From: Cytobacillus oceanisediminis
Lineage (GTDB): Bacteria > Bacillota > Bacilli > Bacillales > Cytobacillaceae
DNA: 64,000 nt
Direction: 5' to 3'
Assembly: GCF_004366035.1 (NCBI RefSeq)
Contig: NZ_SOEE01000013.1
Span: 29,186-93,185 of the forward strand
The position numbers and the translations under genes were made by a program. The notes beneath the pieces are model-generated. The model was given only the letters and a program-made list of their open reading frames with translations. It was not told the origin of the DNA and did not search any database. Of the stretch, positions 42,121-49,832 are shown piece after piece (within the stretch, counting starts at the first letter, position 1; every line of letters begins with the position of its first letter).

Positions 42121-44064
42121 TCAATTCATTGTTTTAATAAAACGATAAAATATCATGCTTCTCATAAGGACCTTAAATTCAAATTCAAATGCAAGTTCTG
42201 GCTTTGGACCGTTTTTTTTGATAAGACTTATACATTTCTCAATGATAGTATTATCTAAATATTCTTCTACAATTGGGTCTTGTTTTAAATGATCAGCTTC
42301 ACATATAAATTGATCCCATTTGTCCCTCATCCTATGAACTCCATCAGCTCCCTGAACACCTCTTATTTTTAAATTCAGTCTAATATCTTCTGGTAAGTGT
42401 TCCTTTGTTGATCTTCGTATTAATGCTCTATCTAGCCCGTTTTTTACATATTGCTCTTCGGGAACTGCTAAACAATACCGGATGACTCTTAAGTCATTTG
42501 TTGGATCTCTTTCGACTACCCCAGAATTTAAAGATAACTTTGCTCCATATGTTCCAGTAGTATTCCAGTAATATAGATGATTAAATTGTTTCTTTCTTAC
42601 TGCATAGGCACTCGGAATTTTTAATGCAGTTATATCCACATCATATTCCGCCAATTTTTCAAAGACTCTTGTTCTCTTGGAAAACTCTTTATTAATAAAG
42701 ATTGGAAACGGAGACTCTTTGGATTGTTGCATCTTATATAAAAGTGGCATGACTTTTTTATTAACTGCTGACAATATCCTTTGCTTCCTTACTCCTCCTA
42801 AGTTTTTACTATAAAGATTTAATTCTCTATTGAGTTGTAGCCATTTTACTTTCTTTAACAATAGTGCATAATAATCTAGAATTGGCCCCCAGGAAATAGT
42901 CCAATTGCCTCTTTGCCCGTTTAACAATACGCCTATCCCTTTATTTTGGGCTTCCTCATAGATACCTCTTAGCCAGAAGGTATTTTCAAAAAATTTATAA
43001 GGCATCTCTAAGTTTTCAAGCCAATAATCTATCTCTAAGTATGGGTTTCTATCACTAAAACTATGAAAATTTGCAGATATATTTCCTACATGTTTTATAG
43101 TAGATTCAATTAAGGGTTTTTCATTGGCAATTCTGCTTTTATGTGTCCAATCCACAAAATCATCCACAGGCACATAGCTGAAGGTATGCAGCTGTTTTTT
43201 TTGTCTTAAAAGGGGCTTCGCAGCAAAACTTACTACAGAACCAGAATCTAAGCCTCCACTAAGGTGGGCACCTACTTCATGAAAGGTACGCAGTCTATTA
43301 TTTACCGCCTCTTGAAAAACCTCTTTAAAAGCTTCTTCATATTCTTCATCAGACTTTAATTGCAACTTTCTACTCTCTTCAGGTAAAGTACAATATCTGT
43401 GTAAGAGTATCGAATTTTCTTTAATTAAAAGGGAGTGGGAAGGTGGAATCTGAGCAATTCCTTTATATACACTAGAGAAAGGGTCCACAGAGTCAAACAT
43501 TCCTGGGTTAGCCAAGAACTCAGCCAGCCACATCTCATTCAATTCCTTCTTAACCCCTGGCAACGAAAACAACGGCTGAATCGTCGTACTAAAACCAAAC
43601 CTCTGATTATCCCGAAAATAATAAAGCGTCCGAGCCCCAGAAAAATCCCTAGCCCCAAACATTTTCCGCTCTTTCTCATCCCAAATCATAAAGGCAAAGT
43701 CACCAACCAAAAACTTCGGAGATTCTTCTCCCCATTTGTGATAGGCAAGTAAAATCAGCTGGCTGTCTGTGATTTTTTTTCGGTCTTCCCGGTCTATTTG
43801 GAGTCTTTCGAAGAGTTCTTCCCGGTTGTCGATGATGGCGTCTGCTGTGATGGCGAGCTGTCTTTGGTAGTCATAGAAGGGCAGCTGTTCGCCGATGGAT
43901 TCGGGTGTGATCCACTGGGCATGGCAGCCCAGGAAGATGTTTTCTTTATGCCATGTCTGTATATCGTCCGCAGGGAATTTTTCGAAAGCCTTCATCATTC
44001 CGCTGCTTTGCTCGATAGAAACCGGTTCTCCGTTTAGGTTGTAAATACCAGCGATTGCACTCAT
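42121..44064 (-). CDS. Lasso cyclase C2 (asparagine-synthetase-like)
   Basis: A 647-residue AsnB-like lasso synthetase, first gene of the operon. It has the MSAIAGIYNL start without Cys2, FGARDFSGARTLYYF, and the ATP motif GAHLSGGLDSGSVVSFAAK near residue 260. The spacing and C-terminal part (RIRGVQGADGVHRM-like block, as in C1) match C1 throughout, so the pair arose by duplication. It probably cyclises the A2 core encoded just downstream. CAGGAGG precedes the ATG. Confidence 0.88.
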   Translation of the reverse strand: MSAIAGIYNLNGEPVSIEQSSGMMKAFEKFPADDIQTWHKENIFLGCHAQWITPESIGEQLPFYDYQRQLAITADAIIDNREELFERLQIDREDRKKITDSQLILLAYHKWGEESPKFLVGDFAFMIWDEKERKMFGARDFSGARTLYYFRDNQRFGFSTTIQPLFSLPGVKKELNEMWLAEFLANPGMFDSVDPFSSVYKGIAQIPPSHSLLIKENSILLHRYCTLPEESRKLQLKSDEEYEEAFKEVFQEAVNNRLRTFHEVGAHLSGGLDSGSVVSFAAKPLLRQKKQLHTFSYVPVDDFVDWTHKSRIANEKPLIESTIKHVGNISANFHSFSDRNPYLEIDYWLENLEMPYKFFENTFWLRGIYEEAQNKGIGVLLNGQRGNWTISWGPILDYYALLLKKVKWLQLNRELNLYSKNLGGVRKQRILSAVNKKVMPLLYKMQQSKESPFPIFINKEFSKRTRVFEKLAEYDVDITALKIPSAYAVRKKQFNHLYYWNTTGTYGAKLSLNSGVVERDPTNDLRVIRYCLAVPEEQYVKNGLDRALIRRSTKEHLPEDIRLNLKIRGVQGADGVHRMRDKWDQFICEADHLKQDPIVEEYLDNTIIEKCISLIKKNGPKPELAFEFEFKVLMRSMIFYRFIKTMN

Positions 44065-44109
44065 TATTGCCTCCTGAAAACATTATGTATTCACTATTAC
44101 ACACTAATC

Positions 44110-44125
44110 GTTCTTAAAAAAGAAC
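44110..44125. promoter_or_regulatory. SinR-type operator 2 of the lasso operon
   Basis: GTTCTTAAAAAAGAAC, an inverted repeat with GTTCT/AGAAC arms, about 45 bases upstream of the cyclase C2 ATG, in the transcribed leader. Confidence 0.6.
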
Positions 44126-44214
44126 ACAAAGCGATATTTATATAACTACACAGTTATCCACAAATTATGAATAAATTTTGCTATCAGTCTGATTTTCTAT
44201 AAAAAGTTCATTAG

Positions 44215-44230
44215 GTTCTATATAAAGAAC
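44215..44230. promoter_or_regulatory. SinR-type operator 1 of the lasso operon
   Basis: GTTCTATATAAAGAAC; the half-site AAAGAAC (GTTCTTT on the other strand) is perfect. It lies immediately downstream of the predicted transcription start at about 44236. Confidence 0.65.
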
Positions 44231-44242
44231 AACCTTAAAATA

Positions 44243-44271
44243 AAAATACCACCGCCCAAATCCAATGTCAA
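44243..44271 (-). promoter_or_regulatory. Putative promoter of the lasso operon
   Basis: On the minus strand a perfect -35 TTGACA (44271-44266), a 17-base spacer ending TGG, and TATTTT (44248-44243) give an extended -10 arrangement. The leader is about 170 bases and carries both SinR-type operators. Confidence 0.6.
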
Positions 44272-44367
44272 CAACTTCTAGGCTATTTTACTTAATAATT
44301 TTATTTTTCTAACTTCTCAACAACCTGAAGAAACCCCTGCATAAAGCAAGGGTCAAATACTTGATCT

Positions 44368-45059
44368 TCACGCATACCGCTTCTCCTTGCTCCCCCCAAT
44401 AACCGTTTCATAATGCCCTATTAAATCATTAAAGATTTTATCCCATTTCTGAGTCAGCGCATGATCCCTGCCTTCAAATCCCATTTGGGTCCTCACTTTA
44501 TGGTTTGTAAGAAGGTTTATGATGGCATCAGAGAATCCCTGTACGTTTCCCGGTTCACACAAGTGTCCTGTTACTCTATCTCGAATAATGCTTTTCACTC
44601 CGCCTGAGTTTGCGCCAATAACGGGGGTGCCGCTTGCAAGGGATTCGAGGACGACGTTGCCAAATGTTTCTGTAGGTGATGGAAAGACAAATAGATCTGA
44701 AGCTGAATATACCTCCGCGAGCTGCTTGCCTGTGAGATAGCCGGAAAATGACATATTTTCCGGGGCATGTGTCGCATCTGTTCACGCAATGGACCATCCC
44801 CAACAATTAGCCAGTGAATATTTTCTCTAATATGTGGCGGGAGCGATTTTGCAATATCCTGGAGGATCTCTACATTTTTTTCAGGTGCCAGCCTTCCCGC
44901 GTAGGTGAGAAGATATTTTTTGCGGATGGAATATTGCTGTAGGACGTTTAGCTTATCATAATAAGGGTGAAATAGCTGGCAGTCGACACCTCTCGGCCAA
45001 ATCTCCAGGTTTGTAAAACCGTGCTGCTGTAATTGCTGTAATGTTTCGGTGGAGGGCAC
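44368..45059 (-). pseudogene. Glycosyltransferase family 4, truncated and frameshifted
   Basis: The upstream piece has LEIWPRGVDCQLFHPYYDKL, LLTYAGRLAPEKNVEIL and WLIVGDGPLREQM. A frame change near 44750 leads into MSFSGYLTGKQLAEVYSASD, then FPSPTETFGNVVLESLASGTP (EX7E) and a normal C-terminus. The N-terminal acceptor domain (about 180 residues) is missing. Both halves align with one GT4 enzyme of the mannosyltransferase/MgtA type, so this is one gene with a deletion and a frameshift. Confidence 0.8.
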
Positions 45060-45088
45060 AAAATATATATGATTGAATAGAACTTAGC

Positions 45089-45215
45089 TCACGCACTTAA
45101 TAACTGGTATTCTTCTCTTTGAAGTGCAAATTCTCGATATTGGTTCGGCATCCTTTCCGCTATAACACCAGCACATTTATGGCGAAAACCAAAATAATTT
45201 GTCCTGCGATTGCCT
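45089..45215 (-). pseudogene. C-terminal fragment of an unknown protein
   Basis: About 40 codons open on the minus strand (NYFGFRHKCAGVIAERMP, QYREFALQREEYQLL) end at TGA 45089-45091. The amino-acid content looks real but there is no start codon or ribosome binding site, and I do not recognise the family. It marks a junction between the decayed glycosyltransferase and the cytochrome bd operon. Confidence 0.35.
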
Positions 45216-45228
45216 AGTCAGTTATTGA

Positions 45229-45257
45229 CAAAAAAACCAGCCCAAAAATTGAGCTGG
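45229..45257 (-). terminator. Terminator of the cytochrome bd operon
   Basis: On the minus strand CCAGC pairs with GCTGG around an AT-rich loop and is followed by seven T, just after the CydS-like gene. Confidence 0.75.
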
Positions 45258-45264
45258 CCTCCTT

Positions 45265-45366
45265 TTAATCCTCTATCCGCTCATCCTTCCCCGCCAGCCA
45301 AAAAGCGGCGGCAATGGAAGCAATGATCACAATGAACGGTGCATAAAACATTACAAATTCCGCCAT
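45265..45366 (-). CDS. cydS: CydS-like small subunit of cytochrome bd oxidase (33 aa)
   Basis: A 33-residue single-span membrane protein behind AGGAGG, 12 bases after cydB. It starts MAEFVMFYAPFIVIIASIA and ends in a charged cytoplasmic tail (GKDERIED). Size, topology, the FMFYAP start and the position after cydB match CydS, the structural small subunit found in Geobacillus-type bd oxidase, which stabilises haem in CydA. Confidence 0.82.
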   Translation of the reverse strand: MAEFVMFYAPFIVIIASIAAAFWLAGKDERIED

Positions 45367-45378
45367 GATTTTTCCCTC

Positions 45379-46404
45379 CTATGCATGATCGTCCCGATTT
45401 CCCTGAACATAGTCTTTATTGAAAAGGAACAGTCTAAGCAGCAGGTAGAGAGATGGCAGCAGCAATCCCAGTCCTGCTATAAAGGCAATGATCAGGGCGA
45501 TGGCCATAGCTTCGTTTGTAAAACCGTCATAAATGGTCAGGTATGGATAAAGCAGGTACGGATAATGCGAAACTCCGTAGGCAAAGAACGCCACTAGGAA
45601 TTGTCCTGCCAAGAGCCCAAATGCGAGTCCGTACAATTTACGCTTCCATATTAGATAGACAGTACCGGCAAACAGGATGAATGAGATGCCGAACAGCCAC
45701 CATAGGTCCATTAATCTGCTAAAATGCTCAGGATTGTGATCCCTCAGTTCAACAATGATGCCTGTCGCTGTTACGATAGCAGGCACCGCCCAAATAAGAG
45801 CGTATTTTCTCAGAAGCTCAGTGGCTGGTTCATCGTTTGCTTTATTGGCATACCAGGTCAGGAAAACTGCGGATATATATAATACCGATGCCAAACTCAG
45901 CACAACGATGCTCCATGTCAGCGGACTGGTAAACAATGCCCAATAGTCAAGCTCCAGTCCCGCTGATTTTTCACTAACGAATCCGCCTTCAGAAATGGTC
46001 AGGACAATGGACAGGGATGCAGGAATGAAAAGACCTGAAAGTCCATACAGATAAGTCCATCTTTTTTGCCTTAGCCCGCCGTAGGTGGTAAAGGCATAAT
46101 ATGATCCGCGGATGGCGAGCAGGACTACTGCAATGCTTGCCGGCACCAGCAGGATCGTTCCATAATAGTAGGCTGTTTTTGGAAAGAATCCGACAATCCC
46201 TACGAAGAAGAACACCAGGAACACATTTGTAACTTCCCAAACCGGTGATAAATAACGCTGAATAATACGGGTTAAAATATGCTGTTTTCCACGGAATAAA
46301 CTATAAGCGTTGAAAAACCCCGCTCCAAAGTCAATGGAGGCAACGATGACGTAGCCAAACAGAAAGAGCCATAAGACGGAAATTCCGATGATTTCAAGCG
46401 TCAT
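45379..46404 (-). CDS. cydB: Cytochrome bd-type quinol oxidase subunit II
   Basis: A 341-residue membrane protein with nine or so helices. Family features are the ISVLWLFLFGYVIVASIDFGAGFF start and the RYLSPVWEVTNVFLVFFFVG segment of CydB. It pairs with subunit I to reduce oxygen to water with quinol at low oxygen tension. Its ATG overlaps the subunit I stop by four bases, so the two are co-translated. It resembles YthB of Bacillus subtilis more than CydB of the CydABCD operon, as no cydCD follow. Confidence 0.9.
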   Translation of the reverse strand: MTLEIIGISVLWLFLFGYVIVASIDFGAGFFNAYSLFRGKQHILTRIIQRYLSPVWEVTNVFLVFFFVGIVGFFPKTAYYYGTILLVPASIAVVLLAIRGSYYAFTTYGGLRQKRWTYLYGLSGLFIPASLSIVLTISEGGFVSEKSAGLELDYWALFTSPLTWSIVVLSLASVLYISAVFLTWYANKANDEPATELLRKYALIWAVPAIVTATGIIVELRDHNPEHFSRLMDLWWLFGISFILFAGTVYLIWKRKLYGLAFGLLAGQFLVAFFAYGVSHYPYLLYPYLTIYDGFTNEAMAIALIIAFIAGLGLLLPSLYLLLRLFLFNKDYVQGNRDDHA

Positions 46405-47747
46405 CTCAGCTCACCCTCTTTCTCCAGCTCACGGTCGGTCAATTCCTGTTCGACCGGATTTTTACGGAACATTCTGGTGAGGACAATGATGCTCCCGATT
46501 GCCAGCACGAGATATAAGCCTGCAAACAGAAGAAGCATTAAGTCTACTTGGCCACTTGAAGTTGCCGCATCTTCAGTACGCATGATGCCTCTCAGAATCC
46601 ACGGCTGCCGGCCCACTTCCGCAAACCACCAGCCTGCTTCAATCGCAATGATGGATAAAGGGCCGCCCAGAACGATCAGCCAGCGGAACCATTTCGACGT
46701 AACAAACCGCATTTTAAACCAGGTGCCTAAGACATAGATGAGTGAAAGTGCCGTCATCCACATGCCGATGGTCACCATCAGGTCAAACAGGTAATGGATA
46801 TAAAGCGGCGGAATTTCATCCTCCGGAAACTGATCCAGTCCGATCACTTCAGCATTCGGATTACTGTGCGCAAGGATGCTGAGTGCATATGGAATCTTAA
46901 TTGCATATTTCACTTCACCGTCATCCAGAACCCCATAGAGCATTAACGGCGCCCCTTCTTCTGTTTCAAAATGCCACTCGGCGGCAGCCAATTTTTCAGG
47001 CTGGTATTCCGCAAGGTATTTTCCGGAGAAGTCTCCAATTACCGCTGTAGCGATCGAAAAAATCAATCCGATCTTCATTGTAAGCAGCAATGCCTTCTTA
47101 TGGTAGATATGATTCGATCCTTTTAGAAGCCGAAAGGCTCCTATTGATGCCAGAACAAACGCTGATGTCATATAGGCTGTTGAAAGCACATGCGCTACCT
47201 TCGTTGGCATGGCGGGAGTGAACATCGCCAGTATCGGGTTAATATTTACAAGCTGCCCGTTCACAATGTCAAATCCCTGAGGTGCGTTCATAAAAGCATT
47301 TACAATGGTAATGAAAATAGCTGAAAATGAAGCCCCTATTGCAACCGGGATTAATAAAAGCATATGCTTCTTCTGATTCTCAAACCGGTCCCATGTATAC
47401 AGGTAAATCCCAAGGAAAATCGCTTCAAAGAAAAAGGCAAATGTCTCCATAAAAAGAGGCAGTGCAATGACATTGCCTGCGAGTTCCATAAAGTTTGGCC
47501 ACAGCAACGAAAGCTGCAGGCCGATGGCAGTGCCCGTAACAACACCGACCGCCACCGTAATGACAAAACCGCGCGTCCATCTTCGCGCGAGCAGAATATA
47601 ATGTTCATCCTGTTTTTTTATCCCCACCCATTGTGCAATCATAATCATGAGCGGGATGCCGACACCAATGGTTGCGTAAATGATGTGGAAGGATAATGTC
47701 AGCTCAGTTAAGACACGGCTGAAAAAGACAGATTCTTCATTTCCCAT
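46401..47747 (-). CDS. cydA: Cytochrome bd-type quinol oxidase subunit I
   Basis: A 448-residue haem-bearing subunit. The N-terminal FSRVLTELTLSFHIIYATIG carries the b595/d ligand His region; the GRQPW motif (EVGRQPWILRGIMRT) is near residue 395. The short loop in the quinol-binding region and the length place it with YthA/CIO-like short-Q-loop oxidases. It is cotranscribed with the 31-aa ORF upstream, cydB and the CydS-like gene. Confidence 0.92.
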   Translation of the reverse strand: MGNEESVFFSRVLTELTLSFHIIYATIGVGIPLMIMIAQWVGIKKQDEHYILLARRWTRGFVITVAVGVVTGTAIGLQLSLLWPNFMELAGNVIALPLFMETFAFFFEAIFLGIYLYTWDRFENQKKHMLLLIPVAIGASFSAIFITIVNAFMNAPQGFDIVNGQLVNINPILAMFTPAMPTKVAHVLSTAYMTSAFVLASIGAFRLLKGSNHIYHKKALLLTMKIGLIFSIATAVIGDFSGKYLAEYQPEKLAAAEWHFETEEGAPLMLYGVLDDGEVKYAIKIPYALSILAHSNPNAEVIGLDQFPEDEIPPLYIHYLFDLMVTIGMWMTALSLIYVLGTWFKMRFVTSKWFRWLIVLGGPLSIIAIEAGWWFAEVGRQPWILRGIMRTEDAATSSGQVDLMLLLFAGLYLVLAIGSIIVLTRMFRKNPVEQELTDRELEKEGELR

Positions 47748-47764
47748 TTAACATTCTCCTTTTC

Positions 47765-47860
47765 CTATCCTGCAAAAATGCGGCCAATAAAAGAAAGCCC
47801 CATAATGATAGCCACTGTAAAAGCAAGCCACATTAATATGCGTTCCTGTTTTTTATACAT
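47765..47860 (-). CDS. Single-span membrane protein, 31 aa, ahead of cydA
   Basis: Frame from ATG 47860 to TAG 47765. It has a short basic start (MYKKQER) and then one membrane span (ILMWLAFTVAIIMGLSFIG). The stop lies 17 bases before the cydA ATG. A weak GAGTGAGTG site precedes it. The size and operon position suggest another small oxidase-associated peptide; it is distinct from the CydS-like peptide at the operon end. Confidence 0.55.
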   Translation of the reverse strand: MYKKQERILMWLAFTVAIIMGLSFIGRIFAG

Positions 47861-48171
47861 TCACTCACTCCTCCAGAATGCTCACTACATCACATTATTC
47901 CACAGTTCCGGACTAAAAGCTGTGACACTTAAACAACATTTATATGAGGAAAATGTGAAAGTTATGTAATCCCTTTTACAGCTTCCTATTCCCTTTTAAG
48001 AAGCAATTAAAACGAAAAGGACATTGGAATTTCCAATGCCTGTAACTTATATGTTTTGGCGTATAGCAGCCATAAGCAACATAATTTTACCCTTTTCATA
48101 TCCTTTGCAGACACCTGTGTTTTCTAATTTAATCTTCTCTAAATGACACAATGTATACTTGATTTTGCCAA
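47861..48171. other. Upstream region of the cytochrome bd operon
   Basis: About 310 bases with no gene. CATTGGAATTTCCAATG at 48022-48038 is an inverted repeat with eight-base arms and could be an operator or a small hairpin. I looked for Rex boxes (TTGTGAAnnnnnnTTCACAA) and saw only half matches (ATGTGAAAG at about 47951). Confidence 0.4.
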
Positions 48172-48199
48172 TAAAAAACCCGGGGCATAAACACCGGGC
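48172..48199 (-). terminator. Terminator of the NAD(P)-binding oxidoreductase gene
   Basis: On the minus strand CCCGG-TGTTTATG-CCCCGGG forms a GC-rich hairpin followed by TTTTTTA, six bases after the stop codon of the gene at 48205. Confidence 0.8.
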
Positions 48200-48204
48200 A
48201 AGAG

Positions 48205-48849
48205 TTATAAATTACTCACTGCAGTTTCTGCATCTTCTTCACCTGATACCAGGTCAAATGCGCGTTTATAGGTGTTCACTTTATCCAGGACAGCGTAGAG
48301 GGTTTTAGCTACATCCTCACGGGGAATGAAGCCCCGCTCTAAACTTTCTGCTGCTTTGATTTTGCCGGTTCCGGCTTCATCTGTCAGGCCGCCTGGACGA
48401 ACGATAGTGTAATTCAAGCTGCTGTTTTCCAGAATCCTGTCGGCATAATGCTTTGCAGCGTAATAAGGCTTGATCGTTTCACTCCACTTATCACGATTAT
48501 TCGCCTGTATGGCGCTGACCATTACAAACCGGTCCACACCAGCCTTCTCCGCCGCTTCTATTGTTTTTACAGCTCCATCAAGGTCAATCAGCAGAGTTTT
48601 GTCATAGCCTGTATGTCCGCCTGAACCTGCAGTAAACACAATTGCATCACAGCCTTTGGCTGCTTCAGCCAATTCATCAACCGTTCCTTCAAGGCTTGCA
48701 ACTGCTGTTTCCACACCCATTTCCTCAAATTGCGGGGCCTGTTCTTCTTTTCTGATCATTGCTTTTGCTGTATGTTTTTTGCCTTCTTTCATAAGCTTTA
48801 CCAGCTGCTTTCCGATTTGTCCGTTTGCTCCGACGATTAGAACTTTCAT
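48205..48849 (-). CDS. NAD(P)H-binding SDR-type protein, YhfK-like
   Basis: A 214-residue atypical short-chain dehydrogenase. MKVLIVGANGQIGKQLVKLM is the Gly-rich NAD(P) site; FTAGSGGHTGYDKTLLIDL and RFVMVSAIQANNRDKWSE follow, with YYAAKHYADRIL giving the YxxxK pair. The start at 48849 follows GAAAGGGGCAGG; a reading from 48906 lacks a site. Related Bacillus proteins (YhfK) are of unknown physiological role, often linked to stress. It is a monocistronic unit with its own terminator. Confidence 0.85.
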   Translation of the reverse strand: MKVLIVGANGQIGKQLVKLMKEGKKHTAKAMIRKEEQAPQFEEMGVETAVASLEGTVDELAEAAKGCDAIVFTAGSGGHTGYDKTLLIDLDGAVKTIEAAEKAGVDRFVMVSAIQANNRDKWSETIKPYYAAKHYADRILENSSLNYTIVRPGGLTDEAGTGKIKAAESLERGFIPREDVAKTLYAVLDKVNTYKRAFDLVSGEEDAETAVSNL

Positions 48850-48920
48850 GGATACCTGCCCCTTTCTGTTTTTGTAATCTTTATTATTCCAAAAGACAAA
48901 TGCCATATCAAATGAACTGT

Positions 48921-49535
48921 TTAGGAACCCATCCGGACAATCCGTTTTTTATAAAGAGCCGCAATCGTATTCATGATTAATACAGGAATCTTCTTTGGAA
49001 AATATTTTTTTCTGTAAAATTTATAGAATGCATGCTTCAAGTCGTCCCACTGTGTACAATTCTTCGTCTGTTTAAATCGGGCAACATCAATGATTTTAAT
49101 ATGGCCATCATCTGTAAGAATAATATTGCGCAGGTGGATATCTGAGGGGTTCAGCCCTTTTTCCCTCGCCAGCTTTAAAGCCTCATCTATATGCCTGATT
49201 TTCTCCTCTTCTATCGGGACTCCCTTTGCGAGACATTCAAAGAGAGTCAAACCCTGTACATAATCAATCACAATATAGTTATCTCCAGACCCATACAAAG
49301 ATGGGTAGTATGGGTGGTCAGGGAGCGCCTTGTAAATTTCTGCCTCTTCCCTGGCAATTTTCTTAAACTCAGGAAAAAATACTTTTAATACAAGATTGGT
49401 TCCCTTTACCCTAAAAGCAAATGCACTTCTCCCTGCTCCTATAAATTCCAGATTGTCGTCCTTCTCAATAAGTCTGGTCCAATTAAGGCTTCTGGAAAAT
49501 TTCACGCTATCTGCTAACTGTTGATATGATTTCAT
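48921..49535 (-). CDS. Small Ser/Thr protein kinase-like protein (YrzF-like)
   Basis: A 204-residue single-domain kinase-like protein. GAGRSAFAFRVKGTNLVLKVFFPEF holds the Gly loop and the ATP-binding Lys; EEAEIY the helix Glu; NPSDIHLRNIIL the catalytic loop (Asp and Asn spaced as in RIO/YrzF kinases rather than HRDLKxxN); KIIDVARFK the metal-binding DxA instead of DFG. The start at 49535 follows GGGAGGG. It lies downstream of a yybP-ykoY (Mn2+) riboswitch and two hairpins, which is an unusual genetic context for a kinase. Substrate unknown. Confidence 0.8.
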   Translation of the reverse strand: MKSYQQLADSVKFSRSLNWTRLIEKDDNLEFIGAGRSAFAFRVKGTNLVLKVFFPEFKKIAREEAEIYKALPDHPYYPSLYGSGDNYIVIDYVQGLTLFECLAKGVPIEEEKIRHIDEALKLAREKGLNPSDIHLRNIILTDDGHIKIIDVARFKQTKNCTQWDDLKHAFYKFYRKKYFPKKIPVLIMNTIAALYKKRIVRMGS

Positions 49536-49569
49536 CTTTAACCCTCCCTGTTCCAGACTCTCCCCTAAA

Positions 49570-49609
49570 AATAAAAGGCACTGAACCATTTATTGGTCTC
49601 AGTGCCTTA
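49570..49609 (-). terminator. Second hairpin-terminator below the riboswitch
   Basis: On the minus strand AAGGCACTGA pairs with TTCAGTGCCTT, followed by TTATTTTT. It stands between the riboswitch platform and the kinase gene, so full read-through would require passing two terminators. Confidence 0.75.
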
Positions 49610-49618
49610 TAAACAAAA

Positions 49619-49740
49619 GAGACCTTACCAAATAAATGGTAAAGGTCTCGCAAGCAACGTTGTGTTGCCAGTAAAGCCGGAGATTCATCATCTCGTATTG
49701 ACGACTCTACTTGACAGCTACTCCCCTTTAGGAAGAATCC
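49619..49740 (-). ncRNA. yybP-ykoY (Mn2+) riboswitch with terminator platform
   Basis: On the minus strand AAAGGGGAGTAGC, GCTTTACTGGCAACAC and GCGAGACCTTTACC appear in the order of the yybP-ykoY aptamer. The last strand (GAGACCTTTACC) can pair instead with GGTAAGGTCTC followed by TTTTG, forming an intrinsic terminator (49619-49649). Manganese binding to the aptamer would free transcription. Typical targets are TerC/YkoY-type exporters or cation ATPases; here the next gene is the kinase at 48921. Confidence 0.83.
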
Positions 49741-49832
49741 GAACTATTTTGTTAACTTAATTATATGATTCATTCACCCGTTAGTCAAATAATACCGCCA
49801 TGGAACCTGAGGAGATTTCGTCAAAGCTGGTC

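Noticed and set aside
47900..48040. Rex operator upstream of the cytochrome bd operon
   Set aside because: Only half matches to TTGTGAA/TTCACAA are visible; the clear inverted repeat at 48022 has a different sequence.
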